IMG/VR virus record: IMGVR_UViG_3300035670_000114
Location: 22,867 to 86,866 of that record
Reading direction: 5' to 3' (one strand)
Origin: a virus
Length of the DNA: 64,000 nt
The notes under the pieces were generated by a model. The model saw only the letters and a list, made by a program, of their open reading frames with translations. It was not told the DNA's origin and ran no database searches. Both the position numbers and the translations under genes were made by a program. How positions within the stretch are numbered: position 1 is the first letter of the stretch; every line of letters begins with the position of its first letter. This document shows, piece by piece, positions 47,831-56,390 of this stretch.

Positions 47831-48033
47831 CCCTCCACCTATCAAGAGCCGACCGCATCTCCGTCGCGAAAGCCAAGGCAGTTCGATGTCGGATGCGAAC
47901 CCGCTCCTACAGACGCTATCGTTCGGCACTCGATGCCTTCGTTGCTGGCCTAAAGGCCGATGGCGTCTGGGAATCACTTCGTTCGGCCTACGTCTTCATG
48001 GGGCCCACTCAACCCGGCACGCTGCTCAAGTGA
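47827..48033 (+). CDS. Small basic hypothetical protein
   Basis: The protein has 68 aa with GTG start in GTGA overlap. Basic N-terminus (ADRISVAKAKAVRCRMRTRS), C-terminal helix (WESLRSAYVFMG). Function unknown. Confidence 0.5.
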   Translation: MTLHLSRADRISVAKAKAVRCRMRTRSYRRYRSALDAFVAGLKADGVWESLRSAYVFMGPTQPGTLLK

Positions 48034-48164
48034 ACCCGCTCCTCCTGCTCTGCTGGCCACTCTATGCGGCTCTCGGGGTTGGCCTGATCCTTGGCGCCCT
48101 GCTCGGAACACGCCTGGCCTACCTCGCAATACGTGACCTGATGGACCACCGGCCGGATCCGTGA
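48030..48164 (+). CDS. Single-pass membrane peptide (44 aa)
   Basis: GTG at 48030 overlaps the previous stop (GTGA). One hydrophobic segment, LLLLCWPLYAALGVGLILGA, followed by a polar tail. Likely real because of coupling and composition. Confidence 0.5.
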   Translation: MNPLLLLCWPLYAALGVGLILGALLGTRLAYLAIRDLMDHRPDP

Positions 48165-48170
48165 TACCCT
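48162..48170 (+). promoter_or_regulatory. Extended -10-like motif TGATACCCT
   Basis: Overlaps the previous stop codon and lies 28 nt before the ATG at 48198. Confidence 0.5.
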
Positions 48171-48197
48171 AGGTGGAGTTCACGCCGCATTCACCAA

Positions 48198-48662
48198 ATG
48201 TCCAGCGCAGACCACTTCGAGTTCGAGTACAACTCCATTAAGGTGCCTTATCCGTCCTCTGACCAGCTCAAGGGCTGGATTGCTAGTATTCACCGTTTCC
48301 ATCAACCGCCAAACGACATTCAAGTAGCTCAGCACGTTTCCCGCCTGACTGTCCAATTAGCTACTCCACTGATCGCCGACCAAGAGCTTCAATTTTGCTG
48401 CGAAGAAATCGAGAACCTTGAAGGCGTCAGCGTTGCCGAAAACTTGCACGCCTATCGCCGACCGACAGTAAGGAATCACGCAGACTCAGCCCTCGCCGTT
48501 CTAGCAGGGCTTGACGCTAACGAAGACCAGAAGCTAGTGATCTCGCGTGCCATTCATGCGCTGCGCCAAGCCGCCGAAACTCGGCAAAGGGTCCCCAGTT
48601 GCACTTTTAATGAGTCTCGCGTAAACTTTGGCTGCCCGCCCTTGGGCTCCACACCCTTCTAG
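48198..48662 (+). CDS. Hypothetical protein
   Basis: The protein has 154 aa, helical (SDQLKGWIASIHRFHQPPND, VAQHVSRLTVQLATPLIADQ, LQFCCEEIENLEGVSVAENL). The WI...HV...QLATPLIADQELQFCCEEI layout parallels the gene at 42289. Function unknown. Confidence 0.55.
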   Translation: MSSADHFEFEYNSIKVPYPSSDQLKGWIASIHRFHQPPNDIQVAQHVSRLTVQLATPLIADQELQFCCEEIENLEGVSVAENLHAYRRPTVRNHADSALAVLAGLDANEDQKLVISRAIHALRQAAETRQRVPSCTFNESRVNFGCPPLGSTPF

Positions 48663-48666
48663 CACC

Positions 48667-49248
48667 ATGTCAACCCTTTACGGCCCACTGCACCAGATTC
48701 AACGCGAAGCCGGTTACCTTCGCTTCCCGTTGCCCGACCTGTCAACTTGCACCGAGCCCGAGCTCCTTGCGCTGGCCCGCGACTTTCAGGAACGAGTATT
48801 GCTTATCCATACCCCGGCGATGGCCATGGTGGAGATTGCGGTGGCAGAGCTTGAGTCAGCTCCTACCGGCACCTACGACCTGAAAGCCACCACCGCCACC
48901 CTGCCCGAGCCTGACGCGACTGTGTATCGCAGCGTACAGGCATGGCGCGAGGATCTCTACGCGGGCGATCTGTTCCGCGTCATTGACGCCGGCCTAGGCG
49001 CTGGCGGCTGGCGTTCGCCCACCATGCGGCAGAAGTACGCGATGGCGATCTTTGATGCCCTCACCTACAGCGGCTGGCGCGGTGGCGGCAGCCTGTGCCG
49101 CGTCCTCACCGAGGCGTTGCCGATTCAGCCGGTACCCGAGGCTAACTACTCGCTCCCGCGTGGGTGGTTCTGCAGCAGCCAATTCAAGGCTCACGCCAGA
49201 AGGCTTCGCCCGCAATACCTGCAGATAGCCGCGCAGGTTCTGGCTTGA
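48667..49248 (+). CDS. Hypothetical protein
   Basis: The protein has 193 aa from the ATG at 48667. N-terminal helical (TEPELLALARDFQERVLLIH), central alpha/beta, C-terminal basic (AHARRLRPQYLQIAAQVL). No family is recognised. Confidence 0.55.
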   Translation: MSTLYGPLHQIQREAGYLRFPLPDLSTCTEPELLALARDFQERVLLIHTPAMAMVEIAVAELESAPTGTYDLKATTATLPEPDATVYRSVQAWREDLYAGDLFRVIDAGLGAGGWRSPTMRQKYAMAIFDALTYSGWRGGGSLCRVLTEALPIQPVPEANYSLPRGWFCSSQFKAHARRLRPQYLQIAAQVLA

Positions 49249-49300
49249 CGCCACGGCCCGCCGGAGCCCATCCTGCGCCCCATCCCATCGCATCTCACCC

Positions 49301-49741
49301 ATGAACAGCGTACGTGAGGCAAACGTCTCGGATTGGAGTCATATCGAAAACGGCTCCTTGATTAACGCTAAGACACCTTACTCTCTGTATCGTGCGCTGG
49401 TCGAGCTTCGCGCCCGCGTCGAAGCGCTGGAGGCGGCTAATCAATCGTGGAGCAAAAAGGCAAGCAGGCTTGCTGAAGTCGCTAAGAGTGTGTCTACAAA
49501 AGTGGCGGCCGTGGACAGGCTCCGTGCTCCTGCCGTCGAGCCCCGGTCTGAGGGGTTAGTGAAGATAGTTGCTGATGTGTTTCTGAGTGCGAGGTTCACC
49601 GCCGATGACTCAGTTGGTGCCCGCGCCGTGCTCCGTCAAATTGCCATCAACGCTCGGGCGCGAGATCTTGACGGTAAAGCCCGCCTGGTGACATGGGCGG
49701 GCGTCGCTCAGTGGCTTGAGCAGGAGGCCGACAATGGTTGA
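49301..49741 (+). CDS. Coiled-coil hypothetical protein
   Basis: The protein has 146 aa. Residues about 28-60 predict a coiled coil (LYRALVELRARVEALEAANQ), and the C-terminus is helical (VGARAVLRQIAINARARDLD). It overlaps the next gene by 8 nt. Confidence 0.55.
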   Translation: MNSVREANVSDWSHIENGSLINAKTPYSLYRALVELRARVEALEAANQSWSKKASRLAEVAKSVSTKVAAVDRLRAPAVEPRSEGLVKIVADVFLSARFTADDSVGARAVLRQIAINARARDLDGKARLVTWAGVAQWLEQEADNG

Positions 49742-50003
49742 ACTGGCTATCGCATTTGTCGCTGGCTTCGCGGTAAGGGTGATGATTCACCTCCTGGTTC
49801 GCGGGCGGAAGCGTTACCACTGCGATAGCAATGGGCTGCTCATTCCTCCACCCGATGTTGCAGCAGCAATCAATCGACGGCTGGATCGGGACATCGCTGC
49901 TGAGCTTGATCGACGTCGGCAGCAGCGCAAAGCTACCACACAGCCTTCCCGGGCCCTTGACCCTCTGTCATCCCTGGTTGACGAAATAACAGAGGTCGAG
50001 TAG
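49734..50003 (+). CDS. Small membrane protein
   Basis: The protein has 89 aa from the ATG at 49734 (CAGGAGG upstream). One hydrophobic segment (LAIAFVAGFAVRVMIHLLV), then a basic cytoplasmic helix (INRRLDRDIAAELDRRRQQR). Confidence 0.55.
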   Translation: MVELAIAFVAGFAVRVMIHLLVRGRKRYHCDSNGLLIPPPDVAAAINRRLDRDIAAELDRRRQQRKATTQPSRALDPLSSLVDEITEVE

Positions 50004-50052
50004 GCTCGTAGCTGTGCATATCACCCCACCCCCATCCCAACACAGCACTCCA

Positions 50053-50469
50053 ATGCAATTCGACAACATCAGCGTGGGCGACGAAGTCCTTATTCGATCA
50101 ACATCTTGCTCTATTGGATGGGGTATTGTTGAGTTTCCGGGTGAACTGAAGAGTGTCCAGAAGGTCACCCCGACTCAGTTTGTCGCGGGAGACATTCGCT
50201 TTCGTAAAAGCGGCCTCGAAATAGGGTCCTGCCGTAGGAGGGCGCTACCTGTCACGCCCGAACTACGGCAAAAGGTGGTCACCGCTTCGGCCCTGATAGC
50301 CGCCGACAATCGAGTTCATGGCTTGCTCAAAGTCACGGAAGACAGGCTTAACGCATTCAGGGGCGGGGTACGTCGCGACCCCAAGACCCACGACCAAGCA
50401 CTAGCCACCCTGCAGCAAATCTCCGACCAACTCGAAGCCATCGCCAAACTGCTTCCCCCTTCTCCATGA
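50053..50469 (+). CDS. Hypothetical protein
   Basis: The protein has 138 aa from the ATG at 50053; a GTG at 50014 is possible. N-terminal strand-rich (VGDEVLIRSTSCSIGWGIVE), C-terminal helical (QALATLQQISDQLEAIAKLL). ATGA overlap with the next gene. Confidence 0.55.
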   Translation: MQFDNISVGDEVLIRSTSCSIGWGIVEFPGELKSVQKVTPTQFVAGDIRFRKSGLEIGSCRRRALPVTPELRQKVVTASALIAADNRVHGLLKVTEDRLNAFRGGVRRDPKTHDQALATLQQISDQLEAIAKLLPPSP

Positions 50470-50933
50470 CCGCCAGTCCCACCTACACGGCCACATTTAA
50501 CCGCAACCAACTGCGCGTGATCATGCAGGCCCTTGACGCCTACCAGCGCCTGCAGATGGGGCAGATCGACGAGCTGGCGACCGTGCTGCCCGTCAAGCAT
50601 GGCGCCGACTGGAGTCGGGTGCATGGAGCCATCGAAGCCTTTGGGCGAGCCGTGGCCCCCTCACTCATCAGCGAAGTCGGCACCGGGGGTCGCTTCCTGG
50701 GCGTTGGTCGGGAGGGACTGCCAGCCGACAACGCAGTCGCCTACGACATCCGCCGCGTCATCGAGCACCACCTCGCCTGGGAGCGAGCCGTCGAGCAGGG
50801 CCTGGTCGAAAGCGTGGACTCGCCACGTGATTTCTCTGCTATGATGACCGTCGACTACGACCGTCCGGCCCACTACGGCTCCGAGCCGCTGCCGACGATC
50901 GCCCGCAACCAATCGCTACCCAACAAGCCGTGA
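50466..50933 (+). CDS. Conserved phage-type hypothetical protein
   Basis: The protein has 155 aa. FNRNQLRVIMQALDAYQRLQMGQIDELATVL and a C-terminal block (AYDIRRVIEHHLAWERAVEQ) resemble a helical phage family of unknown function. Coupled both sides (ATGA, GTGA). Confidence 0.58.
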   Translation: MTASPTYTATFNRNQLRVIMQALDAYQRLQMGQIDELATVLPVKHGADWSRVHGAIEAFGRAVAPSLISEVGTGGRFLGVGREGLPADNAVAYDIRRVIEHHLAWERAVEQGLVESVDSPRDFSAMMTVDYDRPAHYGSEPLPTIARNQSLPNKP

Positions 50934-51679
50934 CGACGCAACCCCTGGCTCGCGAACTTGACCAGATCGACCTGCCCAAGTGGGCCATTTGCGACGTCGA
51001 CGGCCCTTCGGTGACGCCCGTGCAGGCGAACGAGATCCTGGTTCGCACCAGGCCCGTGTACATCGACAGCAATGATAAGTCGTTTGCAAACGAAGTCGAC
51101 GCCATCTACTACCGTGCCCACCCGCTGGGCCGTCAATTCAAGGGCGAGTGGTGGCGTGACACCAGTAACTTCCAGGACATCCAGGCCTACCACGAGGCCA
51201 TGGGCCTACTGGACATTTACCACCTCGCCAACCACAGGGAGTGCTCCGCCTACATCGGCGGCCCGCATGGCTGGTGCGACTGGGATGGACGGATCCATCA
51301 GCGCGAAATCCGCGTTGGCAAGTGGCCTAACGTGAGCGAGGTCTACGACGATTGGCGTCAGGTGGCCGAGGCCTTCCCCTGGCTTTCGTTGGAGTGCCGC
51401 CTGATGGGGCACGACAGAGAGGACCCCGAGGATCCCGACGTGGAGATCCCGCAGATCGCGGTTGTCTTCGAGGTTGCTGGCGGCGAGGTGCGGGCCCGTC
51501 GCCCCGAGCAGGCTGACCACGACAAGGTGCAGGCTTCCCCAGACATTGACATCGACGCTTTTGTAGCAAGACTTGCCGGCGGCCCATGGCTTGAGCGTGG
51601 CGTGACGTTGTCCCGCTGGAGCGAAGCCTGCCTGCAGGTTGCCGACAAGATGGTCGCCCTTAACACCGGGAAGCCCTAG
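50930..51679 (+). CDS. Hypothetical protein (249 aa)
   Basis: GTG start overlaps the previous stop. Regions: WAICDVDGPSVTPVQANEI, then ECSAYIGGPHGWCDWDGRIH (Cys/Trp-rich), WRQVAEAFPWLSLECRLMGH and a terminal helix. It may be a tandem of two small alpha/beta units. No catalytic motif or family is recognised. Confidence 0.55.
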   Translation: MTTQPLARELDQIDLPKWAICDVDGPSVTPVQANEILVRTRPVYIDSNDKSFANEVDAIYYRAHPLGRQFKGEWWRDTSNFQDIQAYHEAMGLLDIYHLANHRECSAYIGGPHGWCDWDGRIHQREIRVGKWPNVSEVYDDWRQVAEAFPWLSLECRLMGHDREDPEDPDVEIPQIAVVFEVAGGEVRARRPEQADHDKVQASPDIDIDAFVARLAGGPWLERGVTLSRWSEACLQVADKMVALNTGKP

Positions 51680-51712
51680 GGTCAGGAACACTCACCCAAC
51701 CGAGTCCGTCCC

Positions 51713-51859
51713 ATGCCTTCAGAGCTCTCCGTCGACGCCGCCATCGTAATCCTCCTGCTACCCGCTATCGTCACGGTGCTGCTCGGCGTTCGCGCCATGG
51801 TGCTCGACCTGGCCGACGACGGCCTGCGTCAGGCCACCCAAAGCCACCGCCGCCGCTAA
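51713..51859 (+). CDS. Single-pass membrane peptide (48 aa)
   Basis: ATG at 51713, stop TAA at 51857-51859. Hydrophobic segment AAIVILLLPAIVTVLLGV followed by a polar, basic tail. Compare the peptide at 48030. Confidence 0.5.
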   Translation: MPSELSVDAAIVILLLPAIVTVLLGVRAMVLDLADDGLRQATQSHRRR

Positions 51860-51880
51860 CCCCCCACACCCGCCAAACCC

Positions 51881-52240
51881 ATGCCCAGATCCATCGAGCA
51901 TCCCGAAACCACGCTGGTGTACGACTACCAGGCGAAGACCGTGGAGCTCTACACGACGTCGCGTTCGGCGTGGCTGCGGGCCATCGAGAGGAACCCGCAG
52001 TACCTCAAGGCCGAGGAGCTCAAGCCTGGCTACCGCCTGGAGTACGACCTGGCGGAATTCCGCTCGCCCGAGTCGGCACTACGTCGCCGGCCCGGTGGGC
52101 TGGAGATCAAGCTGCAGCACATGACCGAACGGGAGCTTGAGATCCGAGAGGCGACGCTGGAGCGCCTACGTCTCAGGCCGCTGGAGGGCAACCCGGCGAA
52201 TCAGGCTCCCAGGAAGCCTGCCGCGCAACCTTGCGGCTAG
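51881..52240 (+). CDS. Small phage-type protein
   Basis: The protein has 119 aa. N-terminal TTLVYDYQAKTVELYTTSRSAW, RNPQYLKAEELKPGYRLEYD is an alpha/beta pattern I associate with cyanophage small proteins. C-terminal basic helix. Function unknown. Confidence 0.55.
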   Translation: MPRSIEHPETTLVYDYQAKTVELYTTSRSAWLRAIERNPQYLKAEELKPGYRLEYDLAEFRSPESALRRRPGGLEIKLQHMTERELEIREATLERLRLRPLEGNPANQAPRKPAAQPCG

Positions 52241-52282
52241 CGCCCGCCTGCTCTACACTGGTGGCACACTCGACCGCCTCCA

Positions 52283-52768
52283 ATGACGAGCAACCCGCAG
52301 GCTGAGTCCAATCCGCACGACTACGCCTGGCCGACGCTGCACGACTACCGCGAGGCCGGTGGCGGCCAGTCTGGCGATGGCGTCGACCCCTTTGCGCTTG
52401 GATGGACGCTGGCTCGCATGACGAATGCCGACCTGCAGGTTCTCGCCGACGAGGACAAGGAGGGCGACTCCGAACCGCCTGACGACAAGCCGACGGCACA
52501 CTCCCTGCTGGTGCGGGCCCGCGATCGACTGCTGCGTAAGGATGGCGTCACGCGAGAGTCGGCCGACACCGAGCTCGGCATGCTGCTCGACCACTTCCTG
52601 CGGACCAACAACTGCTGGATGGATGAAGGCGACGCCGCTGTGCCCTCGACCTGCGTGCTGGACGACGGGCGTCCCGAAGACTGCCTGGTTGCCTCGATGC
52701 TTGTCTCCCGGGGCGAGAGCAAGGGGGCCTGCCCCTACTGGAATGCGGGGCAACCCATCAAGCCTTAA
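52283..52768 (+). CDS. Hypothetical protein
   Basis: The protein has 161 aa, acidic. A TACACT hexamer lies 25 nt before the ATG. Regions: PFALGWTLARMTNADLQVLA, ESADTELGMLLDHFLRTNNC, STCVLDDGRPEDCLVASMLV. No domain is recognised. Confidence 0.55.
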   Translation: MTSNPQAESNPHDYAWPTLHDYREAGGGQSGDGVDPFALGWTLARMTNADLQVLADEDKEGDSEPPDDKPTAHSLLVRARDRLLRKDGVTRESADTELGMLLDHFLRTNNCWMDEGDAAVPSTCVLDDGRPEDCLVASMLVSRGESKGACPYWNAGQPIKP

Positions 52769-52854
52769 CTGGCGCAAGGTGAGGTTATCGACACCCGAGG
52801 TTGACCACATTTCGCTGCGGGCCTACCCTTGTGGTGTTGCTTCACCCCTTCCTG

Positions 52855-53088
52855 ATGGATTCCTTTGACCTGCTGCCCTCGCTGCTGACGGCGCATCTCC
52901 TCATGAGCAGCATGGGCGGCGGCCTGTCGCTCGCCTTGCGGGACTACCCCCTGGTGCTGATCTGGTTGATCGTCGCCGTCTCGGGCGCCGTCTTCCTGGT
53001 GACCACTGCGGTCTCCTGGCTGCTAGTGTGGGCAGCGGCGGTGTGCGTCGTGCTTTGGGCCGCGTCCAAGTACAGCACGCCCGACTAG
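52855..53088 (+). CDS. Membrane protein (77 aa)
   Basis: ATG at 52855; a TTG at 52801 would extend it. Two hydrophobic segments (VLIWLIVAVSGAVFLVT and WLLVWAAAVCVVLWAA). Role unknown. Confidence 0.5.
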   Translation: MDSFDLLPSLLTAHLLMSSMGGGLSLALRDYPLVLIWLIVAVSGAVFLVTTAVSWLLVWAAAVCVVLWAASKYSTPD

Positions 53089-53117
53089 GTGTTACCACCC
53101 TCTACAACAACTCCACC

Positions 53118-53267
53118 GTGGCCTTCATCCTCCCATCCTTGTCGATCAACCTGCTCCGCCGCCAGCCTGCTACGCGCAAGCATCACGACACCAGTGGCCT
53201 GATTTCGCGCATCGAGATTCGCGATGGCGGCACCGCTGTCGTGCGGCCGGCGACCACCAATGCCTGA
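53118..53267 (+). CDS. Small hypothetical protein (49 aa)
   Basis: GTG at 53118 gives a 49-aa basic protein (FILPSLSINLLRRQPATRKH, SRIEIRDGGTAVVRPATT). It overlaps the next ATG by 8 nt. Start and reality uncertain. Confidence 0.35.
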   Translation: MAFILPSLSINLLRRQPATRKHHDTSGLISRIEIRDGGTAVVRPATTNA

Positions 53268-53508
53268 CACTCGACCAACGCTCCCCGCCGACGTGCCGCG
53301 TTGCTCTGGCGTGGGCTACGAGGAGGACGGCGAGCGCTACTGGCGCGAAGGCTGCTACGAGTGCTTGCGGCGGGTTGGACCGGAGGACTTCGGCAGCTAC
53401 ACCATGATGTCGCCGCCGTCCATTGTCGTCTTCTTTTGCGAAGGCCTGATCGAGGCATCCGACCTTGATGCTACAATTCGTCCGTTCCCGCAACCACCTA
53501 CCAAATGA
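53260..53508 (+). CDS. Small Cys-containing protein
   Basis: The protein has 82 aa from the ATG at 53260. Cys in CSGVGYEEDGERYWREGCYEC are spaced for metal binding. ATGA overlap with the next gene. Confidence 0.5.
   Translation: MPDTRPTLPADVPRCSGVGYEEDGERYWREGCYECLRRVGPEDFGSYTMMSPPSIVVFFCEGLIEASDLDATIRPFPQPPTK
53469..53477 (+). promoter_or_regulatory. Promoter-like motif TGCTACAAT
   Basis: Lies 28 nt before the ATG at 53505; close to the sigma-70 extended -10 consensus. Confidence 0.6.
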
Positions 53509-54026
53509 AGTTGACGCCCGTCCATGTTCGCCTTGACGATGACAAGGCTTACTTGATCAATGCTTGCCAGGTTTTACGCGAAGAGGTCGGCGACAAACCT
53601 TGGTATTACTGCCATGGACACCCAAGTTGGCGCGAAGAGGACAATCGGCGTGTCTGGTTCCTGGAGCCGCCGACGTCTAGTGACGCCAATGATAATGGTT
53701 TCGTGTACGCCGCCGACGACCGTGAGCAGATCCTTCGGCTTGCTGGCCTGGATCCGGCCGCCGCATCCGTCGAGCCCGCCGCCCCTCCGCACAGCCTCTC
53801 GGATCTCTGCGACCTCTTAAACCACCTTCGCGACAAAGTTGGCCACACCAAGGCGAAGCAAACGAAACTGTCGTTTCTGGCGCAATTCGACGAGGGCGAC
53901 TTCAAGGAATGCAGTCTTATGGACGTGAGGTTTGCGAACAACCAAAGCCCCCTGCCTGGCGAAAGCCTGATCTACATCGAGGCGCCCGTTCCGGCGGTGG
54001 TGCTGGTTGTCGACTGCAAGCCTTGA
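53505..54026 (+). CDS. Hypothetical protein
   Basis: The protein has 173 aa. N-terminal half is strand-rich (HVRLDDDKAYLINACQVLRE, RVWFLEPPTSSDANDNGFVY). C-terminal half: LLNHLRDKVGHTKAKQTKLS, PGESLIYIEAPVPAVVLVVD. No family is recognised. Confidence 0.55.
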   Translation: MKLTPVHVRLDDDKAYLINACQVLREEVGDKPWYYCHGHPSWREEDNRRVWFLEPPTSSDANDNGFVYAADDREQILRLAGLDPAAASVEPAAPPHSLSDLCDLLNHLRDKVGHTKAKQTKLSFLAQFDEGDFKECSLMDVRFANNQSPLPGESLIYIEAPVPAVVLVVDCKP

Positions 54027-54063
54027 AACGACTCCCCTGCCCCCTCGCCCACCTATTCGACTA

Positions 54064-54327
54064 ATGGCCAACACACGCCTGCCAGCCCTCATGTACAGCC
54101 CGGGGCCAGACGAGGATGCGCAGTCGCCTGAGCGCATCTTGTCGTTGCTGGGTGTTTCGTGTTCGCGGAACATCAGGTTGGCACAAGGTGGCGCCTGGCT
54201 CTTTGTCGACTGCTGCTTTGTGCCCTCGCCGTTGCCAGCGAGGTGCGCCCTCGTTGGCGCCCAGCAGGCGGAAGTCATCCTCACCCACGCCGAGCGCCAC
54301 CAGTCGCCGACTTCCACCGCCGCCTGA
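54064..54327 (+). CDS. Small hypothetical protein
   Basis: The protein has 87 aa from the ATG at 54064 (LPALMYSPGPDEDAQSPERI, GGAWLFVDCCFVPSPLPARC). Last gene before the strong hairpin at 54353. Confidence 0.5.
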   Translation: MANTRLPALMYSPGPDEDAQSPERILSLLGVSCSRNIRLAQGGAWLFVDCCFVPSPLPARCALVGAQQAEVILTHAERHQSPTSTAA

Positions 54328-54346
54328 CGGCAGCCCCGCTCCAGGG

Positions 54347-54355
54347 TGCTAGGAT
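54347..54355 (+). promoter_or_regulatory. Extended -10-like motif TGCTAGGAT overlapping a terminator stem
   Basis: Lies 42 nt before the ATG at 54397; its last three bases form the start of the hairpin stem at 54353-54390. Confidence 0.5.
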
Positions 54356-54396
54356 CACGGGTACGGGCTCAAACCCGCTCACCCGTGATCTTTTTT
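54353..54396 (+). terminator. Terminator-like hairpin directly before the 661-aa gene
   Basis: A 10-bp perfect stem (GATCACGGGT / ACCCGTGATC) encloses an inner CGGG/CCCG hairpin and is followed by TTTTTT, then the ATG. Transcripts from upstream would form it. Transcripts starting at the embedded promoter would lack most of its 5' arm. Confidence 0.8.
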
Positions 54397-56382
54397 ATGC
54401 CTGACTTCCTGCCATTCGCCGAAGCCGTCAACCGCCGGCTCAAGGAGCTGACCGAGTTGCCGGGGCCCTCCAGGTTGCTTCGCGTCGATGCGCCGAACCT
54501 GTTCGACACCTACCTGGCGGCCTTCCCCGAGGGCACGAACCCCATCTTTCGCGAGCGCACTCACCACGACTGCAACTGCTGCAAGCAGTTCATCCGCAAC
54601 CTGGGGTGCGTGGTGGTGATTCGGGACCACCGGATTCACACCATCTGGGAGTCCCTAGGTGAGCTGCCGGAGCCCTACGGCGAGGTCGCCAGGGTGATGG
54701 ACATCGCCGTGCGGTGGAGCCCGATCTTGGGGGCCTACTACAGCAAGGAGGCCAGCTTCGGCAAGCGCAGCACCATCGAGGTGCCGCAGGATGCGACGCT
54801 GCCGACCATCACGTGGAACCACTTCTGGGGGGACGTGCCGGCGACGTCGGTTTGCTGCAACCCGGGCGAGAAGATCGGCAGGGCGGCCGACGCCTTCCAG
54901 GTACTGCGGCGGGGGCTGCAGCAGATCAAGTTGGAGCACCTCGACCTGGTGTTGGACCTGATCGACAACAACAACCTGTATCGGGGGCAGGAGCATCGGC
55001 AGGCGGTGCAGGGCTTCCGCGACCTGCTGCAGGCCTGGGTGGCGCTCGGGGGCGTCTACGAGGTCGACCTCTTTGCGTGGGAGCACGTCTTCTCGCCTCA
55101 CGCCTGCTTCCGCAACACGGTGATCGGGACCCTGCTGGTTGACCTGGCGGAGGGCCTTGAGGAGGAAATCGCCGTGCGTCGCTACGAATCCAAGGTGGCG
55201 CCCACGAACTACAAGCGGACGTCGGCCGTCATCACGCAGTCGATGGTGCAGCGGGCCGTTCAGCAGATCGAGCTACTGGGGCTCAAGGATGCTATTAACA
55301 GGCGATTTGCGCGTCCTGCGGACGTCAGCGTCAACGATGCCCTGTTTGTCGACAGAAGCATTGCCGGGGCCTTCAAGGACGGAATCACGTCCCTGCTGCA
55401 GGAGGAGGCGAAGCCGCCGAAGCTGGGGCAGCCGGAGAACATCACCATTGACGAATTCCTGGCCAAGAATCCCAAGCGGGTGGAGGTCGTACTGGAGCGC
55501 CCGCAGTTGAGCAACTTCGTCAGCCTGACGGCACCCGTGGACCCGGGTAGCGGCGTCCTGTTCCAGTGGGACAACGGCTTCGCGTGGAGCTACGACGGCG
55601 ACGTGGCGGACTCCATCAAGGAGCGGGTCGCCAAGGCTGGCGGCAACGTGGTGGACGCCAAGCTGCGGGTTTCGCTGGCGTGGAACAACTTCGACGACCT
55701 CGACATCCACTGCTTCGACCCCCGGGGGCTCCACATCTACTACGGAAACAAGCTTGACGTGCTTGACGTCGACATGAATGCCGGCCACGGCACCACCCGC
55801 GAGCCGGTCGAGAACCTCAGTTGGCGGGAGCCCGAGGATGGCGTCTACAAGATTGTGGTCAACCAGTTCTGTAAGCGGGAGAACGTCGACTTCGGCTTCC
55901 GGCTTCAGGTTGAGTCGAGCGGCGTTGTCCACGAGTTCGCCTACCCGCTGGCGGTAGCTGGGGAGGTGCCGTGCCTGCTGCTTACCGTCAGCGGTGGGCT
56001 GGTCACCGACCTGCAGGTGCTGACGCCAGCCATCGCCGGTGGCGTACTACATGGCGAGAAGTGGGGGATTCGGACCAGGTTGCCGGTGCGCGTCAACATG
56101 ATCACCCGGTCGCCCAACCACTGGGATGGTGCCGGCGGCAAGGGGAACCTGCATTGGTTCTTCTTCTTGGATGGTTGCCGCAACCCGGAGCCAACCCGGG
56201 GCATCTACAACGAATTCCTGCGCACCGACCTGCTGCCGCATCGGAAGGTGTTCGAGGTGCTTGGCGCCAAGACCAAGTGTGAGCCCACGGAGGAACAGCT
56301 TTCTGGGGTTGGCTTCTCGTCGGCCAGGGGTGATACAGTGGTCGCGGTGGCCGACCGCCGGCCGTACCGCATTCATTTCTGA
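54397..56382 (+). CDS. Large phage protein with Cys/His N-terminal motif and C-terminal DUF2135 (YfaP-like) domain
   Basis: The protein has 661 aa from the ATG at 54397. N-terminal: FRERTHHDCNCCKQFIRNLG, a Cys/His motif I associate with large phage proteins. Central 250 residues are helical. Residues about 425-530 are DUF2135-like: LRVSLAWNNFDDLDIHCFDP, GLHIYYGNK, LDVDMNAGHG, DGVYKIVVNQF. The C-terminus ends with a HWFFFLDGC block. Together with the next gene it resembles a conserved pair of unknown function. It is the largest protein of this half of the window and may act in virion or host takeover. Confidence 0.65.
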   Translation: MPDFLPFAEAVNRRLKELTELPGPSRLLRVDAPNLFDTYLAAFPEGTNPIFRERTHHDCNCCKQFIRNLGCVVVIRDHRIHTIWESLGELPEPYGEVARVMDIAVRWSPILGAYYSKEASFGKRSTIEVPQDATLPTITWNHFWGDVPATSVCCNPGEKIGRAADAFQVLRRGLQQIKLEHLDLVLDLIDNNNLYRGQEHRQAVQGFRDLLQAWVALGGVYEVDLFAWEHVFSPHACFRNTVIGTLLVDLAEGLEEEIAVRRYESKVAPTNYKRTSAVITQSMVQRAVQQIELLGLKDAINRRFARPADVSVNDALFVDRSIAGAFKDGITSLLQEEAKPPKLGQPENITIDEFLAKNPKRVEVVLERPQLSNFVSLTAPVDPGSGVLFQWDNGFAWSYDGDVADSIKERVAKAGGNVVDAKLRVSLAWNNFDDLDIHCFDPRGLHIYYGNKLDVLDVDMNAGHGTTREPVENLSWREPEDGVYKIVVNQFCKRENVDFGFRLQVESSGVVHEFAYPLAVAGEVPCLLLTVSGGLVTDLQVLTPAIAGGVLHGEKWGIRTRLPVRVNMITRSPNHWDGAGGKGNLHWFFFLDGCRNPEPTRGIYNEFLRTDLLPHRKVFEVLGAKTKCEPTEEQLSGVGFSSARGDTVVAVADRRPYRIHF

Positions 56383-56390
56383 GGTGCTCC

